Below are positions 33,156-41,392 of a stretch of 41,392 bases of DNA, one piece after another; positions within the stretch are counted from its first letter, which is position 1; every line of letters begins with the position of its first letter. The notes under the pieces were generated by a model. The model was not told the DNA's origin, did not search any database, and saw nothing but the letters and a program-made list of their open reading frames with translations. The position numbers and the translations under genes are program-made. Origin of the DNA: Saprospiraceae bacterium (GTDB lineage Bacteria > Bacteroidota > Bacteroidia > Chitinophagales > Saprospiraceae); contig JALHRR010000044.1 of the NCBI GenBank assembly GCA_022841345.1, forward strand, positions 1 through 41,392, written 5' to 3'.

Positions 33156-34397
33156 TCAATATCCGGATTTTATTTTTAAATCAGCAATTGAAAATAGTAG
33201 TCGTTGATTTTGGATTGGAATTAGTTCCTGGGGAAAGATTCTTTCCATTTCATTTAATAGTTTCCTTGAGGCTTCATAATCAGCCTGATCTATTTTCCCG
33301 CTAATCTTCAAAGTATAGCTGAATCTAAAGATATCAAAGATAAAGAGAAGGTCTTCGCTATTTTTAATGGATGGATCAGTGATTGATTTAAATTGGATAT
33401 TTTCTGTGTCAACAGCTGCATGTGATTTACAAGCGCCAAGTTTATTTACAAAAATTCCCCCTTTCAGGTATTTATGTAAAGCTAAAATGTCATTTGGATT
33501 TTGACCAACAGTAAAATATATGTCCTGAAGGAACTTGTTTTGGGTTACAATTCGCTTTAAAATGGAGTCGCTTTTTGTGATATATTTATCGCTCCAAAGC
33601 CGGTCGATATCCCACACGAATTCATTTTCACCAGGACACTTTTTATTTGGAATACTAATTTTTTGTTTTTTAGATTCAACAGATTCAGGGATATTAAGCA
33701 TATCGATCGAATCTTTCAGCAATGAGTTAGAACTAGTATTTTGGATGAGTTTACAATACCAATCCGTATTGAGCAAACTAATGTCCAGGACCTGCACATC
33801 CGTTCTGAGATTATGTATCATCTGCTGATACAGAATTGGGAAAGTAAAATTATCGCCGGATGCTATCAGAATTGAATTTCGGGTGCAAGAATTCAGAATT
33901 TTTTCTCCAATTTCTAGTAATGCATCACTGAATCCGCCTCTTTTTTTGCCTTCTTTCAGAGCGAATTTTGTAGAATCCATATTACCCTGGTAGTAATATT
34001 TTAAGGCCAGGCTTCCCCAGATGGAAGTTAATTTGGAATAAGGATCCAACACAATTTTTCGTTTGCTGTATTTAGGTTCTTTTTTGATGATAAACTCAAA
34101 TTCCGCACTGGCCAATTCACTGAACCTTCGCTGCATCTCAGGAATTGTCTTTCCGCCATTACTGTTTAAGAGATCGTATGCGTAGCCCAGGAAATAGCGA
34201 ATCTCTGTGTCGTTTGGTGAATCAGTTTTTAAGCCTTCCAATATGGCTACAATTTTCGAATAATCCTGTTCCCCGATTGGTTTGCGAAACTCTTGAATAG
34301 TTCTCTCAAATGGGTCGGCTATTTGAGGCGCTTCCTGAATCTGAGCATTCACGTTCAGTGCTATTGCACAGATTATCAAAGTTTTAATATATCTCAT
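33156..34397 (-). CDS. Secreted TPR-like protein with a segment resembling the C-terminus of DUF2723 proteins
   Basis: A 413-residue exported protein; signal peptide about 1-18 (IICAIALNVNAQ). Residues ~25-170 are helical and TPR-like (KIVAILEGLKTDSPNDTEIR, ALKYYYQGNMDSTKFAL). Residues ~175-215 contain SGDNFTFPILY and RTDVQVLDISLLNTDWY, closely following the GDNDTFPLWY...RTDVRVVNLSLLNTDWY pattern of DUF2723 glycosyltransferase-like membrane proteins. Here there are no transmembrane helices, so the module stands alone outside the inner membrane. The C-terminal ~100 residues are helical again. Function is unknown. Confidence 0.72.
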   Translation of the reverse strand: MRYIKTLIICAIALNVNAQIQEAPQIADPFERTIQEFRKPIGEQDYSKIVAILEGLKTDSPNDTEIRYFLGYAYDLLNSNGGKTIPEMQRRFSELASAEFEFIIKKEPKYSKRKIVLDPYSKLTSIWGSLALKYYYQGNMDSTKFALKEGKKRGGFSDALLEIGEKILNSCTRNSILIASGDNFTFPILYQQMIHNLRTDVQVLDISLLNTDWYCKLIQNTSSNSLLKDSIDMLNIPESVESKKQKISIPNKKCPGENEFVWDIDRLWSDKYITKSDSILKRIVTQNKFLQDIYFTVGQNPNDILALHKYLKGGIFVNKLGACKSHAAVDTENIQFKSITDPSIKNSEDLLFIFDIFRFSYTLKISGKIDQADYEASRKLLNEMERIFPQELIPIQNQRLLFSIADLKIKSGY

Positions 34398-34504
34398 GCT
34401 AAGATGTTTGCTGCTACCCCTGAGTGTTCAGTAAACAAATGTATTGATTTCGGTTGTATCGCTAGTAAGGAGTTTTTAAATTTGATGAGAGAACAATACT
34501 TTTC

Positions 34505-34942
34505 TCACTTCAATTGCTTTACAATTTCTACTTCCTCCTTTTCTATATCTAAATAGAATAATGAAGGGGATGAAATCGGGCTATCGATTCCTGATAAAAT
34601 ATGGTACTCAAATTTTTTAAAGTGTAAGACACTGAATGCTACCCTGAATATATTAAGTGTCAGATTTGATACATCAGCCACTCTGATCTTGTGATTTCTG
34701 CTTTCTGTCCAAATGGGCAATCCAATTTTATGACCTGCATAATGCCATATTACCGGCCCTCCTGTTCAATCATTTAGTTTTATTTTCTTGCCCGCATATA
34801 TCAGAAAGCAGTTTCCGCTTAGCGGACCTCACATTGCGATTTCAGAAAGGGCTCCAAACTGTATTTTGTATTTTCCATCCGGCGAAATCAGATTCTCGTC
34901 TGTGTTATCAAAGTTCCATGGATTCGGGTAGTCGATATTCAT
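34505..34942 (-). pseudogene. Degraded gene with two in-frame TGA stops
   Basis: One frame from the ATG at 34942 to the TGA at 34505 reads as continuous protein apart from two internal TGA codons. The first is after ...FGALSEIAM and the second after ...GKKIKLND, before TGGPVIWHYAGHKIGLPIW. Composition and hydrophobic pattern are coding-like on both sides of each stop. The first TGA could derive from GGA (Gly) and the second from TGG (Trp), each a single change. The intact C-terminal part (SGIDSPISSPSLFYLDIEKE) resembles, from memory, small uncharacterised proteins of immunity-like families. TGA is the true stop of this and other genes here, so recoding is unlikely. It lies 7 bp after the upstream lipoprotein gene. 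Confidence 0.6.
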
Positions 34943-34949
34943 GAATGTC

Positions 34950-35426
34950 TTATTTTAATCTCAGATATACAATGCTATAGTCATCATTTGTATTGCTTGA
35001 AAATCCGCTAAGGGTAAGTGTGTCATTAGAAACCTGCAGTTTCTCACATCTGCTACTTTCGGGTAAGGTTAAAATTAAATCAGTCGGTGCAGGATCTTTG
35101 ATATTATTATTTTCAAATGGGCAGTTCTCTGAAATTTCAAAAACTTCGAATGCAGGATTACCGGAAGTCCCTTCTTCAACAAACTTAACTGTTGAGTTCA
35201 CAAATTCTGCACTGCGATATGGGTATTCAATCTCTTTCCATTTTCCTTGTACTTGGTCAATAATTAAATTTATTTCTATAGATTTTTCAATCTTATGATT
35301 AATGTTATCCTGTGGTACAATACTATCTTGCTCGCTATTTACAGATTTTTTTTCTTTATTTTGGTTTGTGCAGGATATTATCAAGCCAAATAAAACAAAT
35401 AGGAGGGATATCGTTTTCAGGTTCAT
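34950..35426 (-). CDS. Small lipoprotein of unknown function
   Basis: About 158 residues from the ATG at 35426, which directly precedes a lipoprotein signal (LLFVLFGLIISC); an in-frame ATG 45 bp upstream is less likely. A polar, low-complexity linker (NKEKKSVNSEQDSIVPQDN) follows the lipid-site Cys. A compact beta-rich domain comes next (VQGKWKEIEYPYRSAEFVNS, then VSNDTLTLSGFSS), resembling small lipocalin-like or META-like lipoproteins without a clear signature. It is followed by the pseudogene on the same strand. Confidence 0.7.
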   Translation of the reverse strand: MNLKTISLLFVLFGLIISCTNQNKEKKSVNSEQDSIVPQDNINHKIEKSIEINLIIDQVQGKWKEIEYPYRSAEFVNSTVKFVEEGTSGNPAFEVFEISENCPFENNNIKDPAPTDLILTLPESSRCEKLQVSNDTLTLSGFSSNTNDDYSIVYLRLK

Positions 35427-35595
35427 AGCTAAAGTTATTGGTATGTTAATACTACGTATTAAATATAACAATGCAGTCCACTAAACTTTAAGTAGTAGAT
35501 AAATCACACCAACACGCCAAAGGAAATTCTGGTGTTCAACGAAATTTAACAAGGTCTCCGCAATAGGCTTGATTAAAGCTAAAGAATAATATTTC

Positions 35596-36456
35596 TCAGT
35601 TCGCTGCTTTTACAAATTTAGAGACTCCAATTTTTCCATTTTCAAATGTGACTTTTGCAAAGTACATACCGGCAGGATATCCACTTACATTAACAGGTGC
35701 TAATTCCTGAGAAATGGATTGAAAAATAGTATTTCCCCGAAGATCCAGGATCTCAAGGCGATTAATTTTATCATTATTGATTGATGAAACCAGCAGCTTA
35801 TCCGTTGCCGGATTCGGATAACAGCTTATTTGATTAACTGCAATATCAATATTCCTTGAGCTGGTCAATTGGCAACTTCCCACCTGATATTCTACAATAC
35901 TTTCGGTGTGAAAACAGTTGAAATCATTCCAGCAGTCCAGGGAAAACATAAAAAGTGGATTCATGGGCGCTGAAGCGCTACCTATTCCTTCAATCCAAAA
36001 AGTTTTTGTATCGTGATTGGAGGCTTCAGCCACTTCCAACCTCTTTCTTTTTTCACCTGAGTTGAGTGTAATGGAATCTACTGATATTACTTCTATTAAA
36101 ATGGAATGGTTAGCGTTTCCAATCTCTAATTGCTCTCCTGCAATCATATTAAAATCATATACAATAAATTCCTCTTCATTCTCATCAGACCTCTTATATA
36201 CTTTGCCATTTTCTTCACGGTAAAATCCAGCAAATTCAAAAAATATCTGATTTGCATTGTTTGATTTTAATTCATAATAAAGTACAGAATTAATGGACAC
36301 AGGGCCTTCAAACCAATATTTATAAGTCGCGCAATATGTTTCCCCCACAGCATAGCAGCAATCATCGGCGAACCATTCGTTTGATGGATTAACAAATTGT
36401 TGGCCGATCAGAATATTCGAATATACAAGAATAACGAAAAGCTGTAAATATTTCAT
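35596..36456 (-). CDS. Secreted protein with T9SS type A sorting domain
   Basis: A 286-residue exported protein; signal peptide about 1-18 (LQLFVILVYSNILIGQ). Residues ~20-200 are beta-rich with several Cys residues (ADDCCYAVGETYCATY, LDCWNDFNCFHTES) and contain KTFWIEGIGSASAPM, a motif common in small Bacteroidota T9SS proteins. The last ~75 residues (CYPNPATDKLLVSS ... YPAGMYFAKVTF) form the sorting domain. Function is unknown; it is likely surface-attached or released. Confidence 0.85.
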   Translation of the reverse strand: MKYLQLFVILVYSNILIGQQFVNPSNEWFADDCCYAVGETYCATYKYWFEGPVSINSVLYYELKSNNANQIFFEFAGFYREENGKVYKRSDENEEEFIVYDFNMIAGEQLEIGNANHSILIEVISVDSITLNSGEKRKRLEVAEASNHDTKTFWIEGIGSASAPMNPLFMFSLDCWNDFNCFHTESIVEYQVGSCQLTSSRNIDIAVNQISCYPNPATDKLLVSSINNDKINRLEILDLRGNTIFQSISQELAPVNVSGYPAGMYFAKVTFENGKIGVSKFVKAAN

Positions 36457-36684
36457 TGTTTAGAGTTTTAGGGACATGTACAGAAGCTTTCATTGATGTC
36501 TTAGAAGTACGGTATTAAGCTTCTTTTCGCTGCATTTATTAGATTTTTTGTGTAATTTCTTAAAGATAGTCATAATCTTTTAGCAACTCTTTATGGCTTA
36601 ACCCAAGCCCGGGTTTCAATGCCCTTAATCGTCAATAATTACTAAACAAAATCAGAAATACTAATAAAACAAAACCGGCTAATG

Positions 36685-37092
36685 CTATTTGGCTTTCATT
36701 TTATTGCCTTTTGCGTAGTGCGTTACTTCTGCTAATCCGAGTGCTTCCATCAAAGGAGGAATATACATTCCCACCCGGCCACGAAGTCCTTTTTTAAGAC
36801 CATACCATCCGCCGGCAGGGTTGCTTTCAGATCGACCCCAGGCTTCCACAGTTCCTTCTTTCGCCGGCTTTTGTTCGTCGGCACTTCCCAGTTCCATCCA
36901 GTCTCCATGCTTTTTTAGCATGGCATGCAAATCGTCTAAAATGTCAATGTTATAAAACAGGACAGTTTTCCCTACTGTACAAACTAATACATCTTTACCA
37001 TCCTTTTGATCCACATGCATCGTGTATTCACTTGATAAGGGCGGTGTTTTCAGTACCATTGGTTTGTCTTTTGTACCTATTTGATGTTTCAT
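36685..37092 (-). CDS. Hypothetical small soluble protein
   Basis: About 135 residues from the ATG at 37092. The longer ORF extends upstream to 37287, but the extra 65 residues are low-quality, and the ATG at 37092 follows an AT-rich leader. The product (KHQIGTKDKPMVLKTPPLSS, VGKTVLFYNIDILDDLHAML, WGRSESNPAGGWYGLKKGLR, PPLMEALGLAEV) is compact and looks well folded, with no signal peptide. I recognise the overall look of a conserved hypothetical family but cannot name its function. Confidence 0.65.
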   Translation of the reverse strand: MKHQIGTKDKPMVLKTPPLSSEYTMHVDQKDGKDVLVCTVGKTVLFYNIDILDDLHAMLKKHGDWMELGSADEQKPAKEGTVEAWGRSESNPAGGWYGLKKGLRGRVGMYIPPLMEALGLAEVTHYAKGNKMKAK

Positions 37093-37299
37093 ATTTAATA
37101 ATTTTATTTTGTTTGTGCAATTGTTTCCCGGTGCATCGCCTTTGACAACCGCTTCCTTGCTTCGAACTCTTTGAATAATAATTTGAGCTCTCAGGCAGGT
37201 TACAATGTTGATTTTGGCTAAATTTTTTCTCCATAAGCACTTGTCTTTTCGATTGATGTACCTGTGAATTTCAGCAAGGAAAATCAATAGCGTTAGTCA

Positions 37300-38100
37300 A
37301 TAATGCCAAATAAATTTGTCAGCTTGAATATCAATATATGGATACGCTCTTAGCTCAGGCGGGTGAGGGCTCACCTTTTCAGTTTCAGGGGAATCTGAAT
37401 CATAAATGTAAATAAATTATTCCTGTTTTATACTGCTCCTGCCTTTGGATTACTATTTTTTTTCTGTAGGCTTCTATCATCAAATAGCATGACATGTTAC
37501 GACATTCAATTACTAAGGTGATATTTTGTTTAAGGTTATGTTCTAGATTAAATATTGAGTGAAGTCATCTAACATAGAGAATACTGCACAATATTAATTC
37601 TATGAGAATGAGACTTTACGATTTATTGAAAATTGATTGGAATTTATTCCTTCTAATTTGCCTCGAGCCGGCAGGGCTTTTACTTTTTGAGATGGCAAAA
37701 AGTAAACAAAAACCATTCCCGCTGTAGAGCCTAATCCTAAAAATGCGTTTTCCTTTCGCTAAGTCTGTCAAACTCGCTTTTAGCCTCAGAGTTCCTGCTT
37801 ATTGATCACAGGTCATCTCTATATCTTCTTGGCTTCACCTATTGCTCACACAGTGACCATTTGGTTTTCTCTTTATACAAGCCACTTTCGTCATGTAATA
37901 GATTCAACAAGCCTCACATCTGCACTTGACTGAGCTCGTTTGATGTTCGGTTCACTTCACTATAAAGGTACATTTAGTACCTTTTTAGCTCGTTCATACT
38001 CAAAACCATTTTTTACGGATTATTCTCTAAGGCGGGACTGTGGCAACTTCAAAATAGCTTTATATGAGTTTAAGTAATATTAATTTTAGAACATAGCCTT
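37300..38100. repeat. Gene-free region with hairpin-rich dispersed repeat
   Basis: No supported ORF lies here. From about 37660 the sequence resembles, from memory, a ~350-bp intergenic repeat widespread in Bacteroidota: a GGGCTTTTACTTTTTG start, a perfect hairpin TACTTTTTG-AGATGG-CAAAAAGTA (37681-37704), TTTCGCTAAGTCTGTCAAAC, and a TTCACTTCACTATAAAGGTA end. A second perfect hairpin, AAAGGTAC-ATTTA-GTACCTTT (37964-37984), lies near its end. The first ~350 bp (37300-37650) is AT-rich and shows nothing I can identify. Confidence 0.5.
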
Positions 38101-38106
38101 TTTTAA

Positions 38107-38799
38107 TTATATTTTCTTAAAAATCCAAACCCCTATACCGATTCTGACAATTGGTTGCAGATATGGATATATCCATGTGTAGGTCCAGTTTACATAAGGT
38201 GAGAGAAATTCCATGTTGAGGTAATAACGAAGAAATGACGAAAGAGATAGTATGCCAATAAAAGTAAGGGAAATTCCAATCCATTTGGCTAATTTCAGCT
38301 CCTGGACAAATGCCAGTCCATATAACAGACACCCAAGCCCAAAGCTATATAATACAAGAAAATACTTGCTGTCTGATATACCGGTTGCTCCATGAATCAG
38401 CGTACTATAGATGTTTTGAGTGCTTTCATCTGTTGCCTGACTATAGCCTGGTCGCCACATCTGATTTAATGCATCAATCAAAAATGCTTGTTGTGACACT
38501 TCGGAATAAAACCATACCAGCATAAAAAGTGTACCCGGAATTATTTGAAGTGGATACTTTCTGAACAACAAGACAACAATGCCCAAACTTGCTACCAAAT
38601 TGAACTGTGGATGAAAGAAAAGTATCCATAATTTAGTCAGGTATAATTTGTTTTGATAAAGCGCAACTCTTGATTCAAATGTCAGAGCCTCAGCGGACGG
38701 AAGAAATATTAATAAAGCTGTCGTTAATGCTCCCAGAAATGAACAAACAACAGCAAGCATTAAAAATTTGGACCAGTTCAGGGTATTTGCATTTTCCAT
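38107..38799 (-). CDS. Polytopic membrane protein (DUF4386-like)
   Basis: A 230-residue protein with about six hydrophobic helices (FLMLAVVCSFLGALTTALLI, LVASLGIVVLLF, IIPGTLFMLVWF, FLVLYSFGLGCLLYGLAFV, WIGISLTFIGILSLSSFL, IVRIGIGVWIF). The layout resembles DUF4386-type proteins, but I cannot confirm this. It starts at an ATG with a T-rich leader, and is divergent from the patatin gene. No function is evident. Confidence 0.65.
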   Translation of the reverse strand: MENANTLNWSKFLMLAVVCSFLGALTTALLIFLPSAEALTFESRVALYQNKLYLTKLWILFFHPQFNLVASLGIVVLLFRKYPLQIIPGTLFMLVWFYSEVSQQAFLIDALNQMWRPGYSQATDESTQNIYSTLIHGATGISDSKYFLVLYSFGLGCLLYGLAFVQELKLAKWIGISLTFIGILSLSSFLRYYLNMEFLSPYVNWTYTWIYPYLQPIVRIGIGVWIFKKI

Positions 38800-38909
38800 G
38801 GTTTTTTTTGTTTAAGCTTATATTTTTTTAAGTCTAATTTTACATGCAGAATTTCACTTATCCTATTAAAGTATCTATCCAAATATATTGTAATCAATAA
38901 GAAAAACAT

Positions 38910-39683
38910 ATGACAGATCGAAAAAATAGAATTGGTCTTGTATTATCAGGTGGTGGAGCCCGCGGTATTGCGCATATCGGTGTGCTTAAAGCTCTGGAAG
39001 AACTTGGAATTAAGCCCGATGTCATTTCGGGTACAAGTGCAGGAGCTGCGATAGGAGCGTTTTATGCAGCCGGATATTCTCCAGTGCAAATTGAGGAGAT
39101 AATTTTGAATAACAGATTCTTTCATTTTTTGGACCTTGCATGGAATGCTTCAGGATTGTTAAGTGCACATTCAAATGAAAAAATGTTCCGCAAATATTTA
39201 AATCACAGATCATTCAAAGATCTTACTATTCCTCTCTACATTTCAGCAACTGATCTTTTAAGCGGAGAAACTATCTTTTTTTCTTCAGGAGATGTGGTAA
39301 ATGCCGTTTTGGCCTCTTCGGCTATTCCGATGATCTTTGAGCCTGTTAAATATAAAAGGCATTTGCTGATAGATGGAAGTTCGATCAGTTGTTTTCCTGC
39401 GGAACCGCTCGCCGGTCAGTGTGAATCGATGATCGGTGTCTATGTCAATCCGACGCATAAAATAAAGATGATAAGTGGGATGCTGAACATTGCTGACAGG
39501 GGCTTTCATCTTGCACTTTATACCGATGTTAAATTGAAAAAGCCCTTGTGTAATGTTTTCATTGAACCACCTGCCCTGATTGATTATTCTATGTTCGATT
39601 TTAAAAAAGTAGCCGAACTGGTATCCATTGGATATGAGTATACGCTCACAAAAAAGGAAGCGCTTCTTGCATTGAAAAAATGA
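38910..39683 (+). CDS. Patatin-like phospholipase
   Basis: A 257-residue cytoplasmic or membrane-associated lipid hydrolase. The oxyanion loop is SGGGARG (13-19), the nucleophile elbow GTSAG with Ser43, and the catalytic dyad Asp155 in LLIDGSS. The DGS form replaces the common DGG/DGA. The layout fits the RssA/YchK-like bacterial patatins. It should hydrolyse acyl ester bonds of phospholipids. It has no signal peptide and lies 2 bp from the convergent PAP2_C-like gene. Confidence 0.9.
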   Translation: MTDRKNRIGLVLSGGGARGIAHIGVLKALEELGIKPDVISGTSAGAAIGAFYAAGYSPVQIEEIILNNRFFHFLDLAWNASGLLSAHSNEKMFRKYLNHRSFKDLTIPLYISATDLLSGETIFFSSGDVVNAVLASSAIPMIFEPVKYKRHLLIDGSSISCFPAEPLAGQCESMIGVYVNPTHKIKMISGMLNIADRGFHLALYTDVKLKKPLCNVFIEPPALIDYSMFDFKKVAELVSIGYEYTLTKKEALLALKK

Positions 39684-39685
39684 TT

Positions 39686-40351
39686 TCAGGTATTTATTTT
39701 CAGCGGAATAGAATTTGCTGATTTGTAACTAAGGTATGCGAAGAATGGAGCAGCAAGAATATCTATTGTATAGTGCACATGCTGGAAAAGAATAAATATG
39801 GCCGTCAGAATGGATATTACAAGAAAGAGATATTTAAGAGGGCGGAGCGGATTAAATAGAACCAGCAATAATAAAGTTGAAATATGACCTGAGAAGAACA
39901 GGTCCTTGGTGATGATTTTGCTGCCATAAAAAAAGTATCCTATGAATGGATCTTCCAGGGGAATCATGATAGGCGAAGGTTCCAGCGGAATGAATGTAAG
40001 GGTTAGAATCCGCATGATAGTTAACAAGGCATATGCCTGCATGCATTTAAGAAGTGTGACGGGATAAAAAGATAAATGGATAATACTTGTGATTATGACC
40101 GTGTAGATCATTACAAAAATAGGCACTGATAAGTTTCGCGGTGTGATATTGTTCAGCAGGATATCGCTGATTTCATAGCCCTCCCGCAATTCAATATAGT
40201 AAAAGAAGTTGTCAATAAATATAGCGATCACTATTAAAACCAGGATGGCGGCCACAAACTGGAATCTATAAGAGCTGTTTCGTATGGCATTCCTCCAGCG
40301 TGCTTTATAATTTAACGTTATCGGCTGGTTCATTTCCGCATTCTTATTCAT
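39686..40351 (-). CDS. PAP2_C/sphingomyelin-synthase-like membrane protein
   Basis: A 221-residue polytopic protein with about six helices. Two catalytic-like motifs of the sphingomyelin-synthase (PAP2_C) family are present: LFFSGHIST (about 151-159) and HVHYTIDILAAPFF (about 191-204), supplying the His-His-Asp triad. Family members transfer or remove phospho-head groups on ceramide or diacylglycerol. Bacteroidota make sphingolipids, so ceramide-head-group chemistry is plausible but inferred. The start overlaps the GNAT-like gene stop by 8 bp, so the two are co-translated. Confidence 0.75.
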   Translation of the reverse strand: MNKNAEMNQPITLNYKARWRNAIRNSSYRFQFVAAILVLIVIAIFIDNFFYYIELREGYEISDILLNNITPRNLSVPIFVMIYTVIITSIIHLSFYPVTLLKCMQAYALLTIMRILTLTFIPLEPSPIMIPLEDPFIGYFFYGSKIITKDLFFSGHISTLLLLVLFNPLRPLKYLFLVISILTAIFILFQHVHYTIDILAAPFFAYLSYKSANSIPLKINT

Positions 40352-41392
40352 TTTCGGAGGGCCCCAATTTTCTTATATAACATCGTCTTCTCCTGATCTG
40401 TCTTGTTTCGTAGCCCTTCCAAAGTGTCAGGACTTTATTATTATTTTCCAAAGCAGGATGGGTAATTGCTTTAGTAATATTTTTCCGGATAAAAGTTGTG
40501 GCCAGATCGCGAATGAGCATTGAGTTGATTCCTTTGGATTGCAAATCCGGATGGATGGCTATCAGATAAAGGTCAACAACAGTATTATTTTTAAGTGCTC
40601 TGAGCAATCTGATAAATCCGAAAGGAAAGAGTTTACCTTTTGTTTTTTGCAATGCTTCAGATAAAGAAGGGATACTGATCGCAAATGCCACTGCGTTATT
40701 ATTTTTATCAAGTACAACGGAGACGAAATCGGGCTGGATGAATGAGAAATATTTTTTTATATAACTGTCAACCTGCTCTTCCTCCAGAAATACTACGCCG
40801 TACAGATTTTTATAAGCAACATTCAGGATATCAAAGATTTGTCTGGCATAGCCAAATAATTCCTTAGAGGAATTAGCTTTTAAACTATGAAGTTCGTAGC
40901 GTTTTTCAACGAGCCCGGCCAATTTGAGTACTCTTTCCGGAATTTGTTTTGGGATGGTAATTTCGTATTCCAGCCAATCCACGTCCTTTATATATCCAAG
41001 ATTTTCTAGAAAAGGCGCGTAATAAGGGTAATTGTAGATGGTCGTCATACTTGCTATCTCGTTAAACCCTTCTACAAGCATCCCTTCAGGATCAAAATCT
41101 GTAAAACCCATTGGCCCATGAACCGCCTCCATGCCATTTTCTGATGCCCAGCCTTCAACAGTGCTGATTAATTTCTTTAATACTTCCTCATCTTCCATAA
41201 AATCAATCCATCCAAACCTCGCATATTTATTTTTCCATTTTGAAATATAAGAATGATTGATTATTCCGGCAATTCTGCCTACAACTTCATTATTTCTATA
41301 TGCCAGCCATAGTTTTGCATCGCAATTTTTAAAGGAAGGATTTTTGTCCTTATTAAAGGTATCCATTTCGTCTGAGCGCCGCGTCAAGGATT
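40344..41392 (-). CDS. GNAT-like acyltransferase (5' partial)
   Basis: At least 349 residues; the frame is open to the right edge and the N-terminus lies outside. A TTG near 41387 is probably not the start. Features are NPSFKNCDAKLWLAYRNNEV and VGRIAGIINHSY, then GPMGFTDFDPEGMLVEGF and a C-terminal GNAT-like half with VDLYLIAIHPDLQSKGINSM (acyl-CoA-binding loop region). This pattern is common in Bacteroidota proteins annotated as N-acetyltransferase-like and often near lipid genes. The substrate is unknown; overlap with the PAP2_C gene suggests a lipid context. Confidence 0.75.
   Translation of the reverse strand, partial: SLTRRSDEMDTFNKDKNPSFKNCDAKLWLAYRNNEVVGRIAGIINHSYISKWKNKYARFGWIDFMEDEEVLKKLISTVEGWASENGMEAVHGPMGFTDFDPEGMLVEGFNEIASMTTIYNYPYYAPFLENLGYIKDVDWLEYEITIPKQIPERVLKLAGLVEKRYELHSLKANSSKELFGYARQIFDILNVAYKNLYGVVFLEEEQVDSYIKKYFSFIQPDFVSVVLDKNNNAVAFAISIPSLSEALQKTKGKLFPFGFIRLLRALKNNTVVDLYLIAIHPDLQSKGINSMLIRDLATTFIRKNITKAITHPALENNNKVLTLWKGYETRQIRRRRCYIRKLGPSENE

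Noticed and set aside
34505-34942. TGA recoding as Trp or selenocysteine
   Set aside because: TGA is the normal stop of this gene and others in the window, no SECIS-like context was evident, and two different residues seem to be replaced.
37093-37287. 65-residue N-terminal extension of the 36.7-kb hypothetical gene
   Set aside because: The extension has no domain-like pattern, while the internal ATG at 37092 follows a typical AT-rich leader.

Overview
The window looks like a chromosomal segment of a member of the phylum Bacteroidota, probably a Saprospiria/Chitinophagia-like lineage. This rests on several things seen in the sequence: low-to-moderate GC, three secreted proteins with C-terminal type IX secretion (T9SS type A) sorting domains, an SMC protein of usual length, a two-component-propeller LytS-type sensor kinase with a LytTR partner, a sphingomyelin-synthase-like PAP2_C protein, and several start regions preceded by the Bacteroidota -7 box TAnnTTTG. 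No rRNA, tRNA or CRISPR array was seen. Both end genes run off the window.

Layout. 0-3.2 kb: the end of a secreted beta-helix protein, a hairpin and tandem-repeat spacer, and a 3-oxoadipyl-CoA-type thiolase. 3.4-7.6 kb: a leftward operon of YceI-like protein, propeller histidine kinase and LytTR regulator. 7.7-9.7 kb: a secreted M14-like metallopeptidase with its own terminator. 9.7-11.1 kb: a REP-associated tyrosine transposase (RAYT) between two nearly identical ~141-bp palindrome-rich direct repeats, plus decayed copies. 11.1-16.8 kb: a small membrane protein and acyl-CoA dehydrogenase, then smc on the other strand. 16.8-26.5 kb: an accessory stretch read almost entirely leftward. It holds a Fic protein with a four-half-site operator, a T9SS protein, an HTH-pentapeptide fusion with three 21-bp-spaced direct repeats, a Vat-like acetyltransferase, two VOC proteins, a minimal MscS channel, a proline-iminopeptidase-like lipoprotein and DUF1801 proteins. 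26.5-28.3 kb: an ABC exporter pair, apparently co-transcribed with a 41-codon ORF and a DUF1801 gene. 28.4-32.0 kb: a phosphorelay locus of hybrid kinase, single-domain REC and Hpt, facing a LytTR regulator; both the kinase gene and the LytTR gene carry frameshifts. 32.1-37.1 kb: secreted or lipoprotein genes and a pseudogene with two in-frame TGA stops. 37.1-38.1 kb: a gene-free stretch with a hairpin-rich repeat. 38.1-41.4 kb: membrane and lipid genes (membrane protein, patatin, PAP2_C, GNAT-like).

The most notable signals are the RAYT/REP unit, the symmetric operator over the start of the Fic gene whose Fic motif has Gln instead of the catalytic His, the HTH-pentapeptide fusion with periodic upstream repeats, and the clustering of three broken genes between 30.6 and 35 kb. 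All family assignments come from reading motifs; no database search was run.
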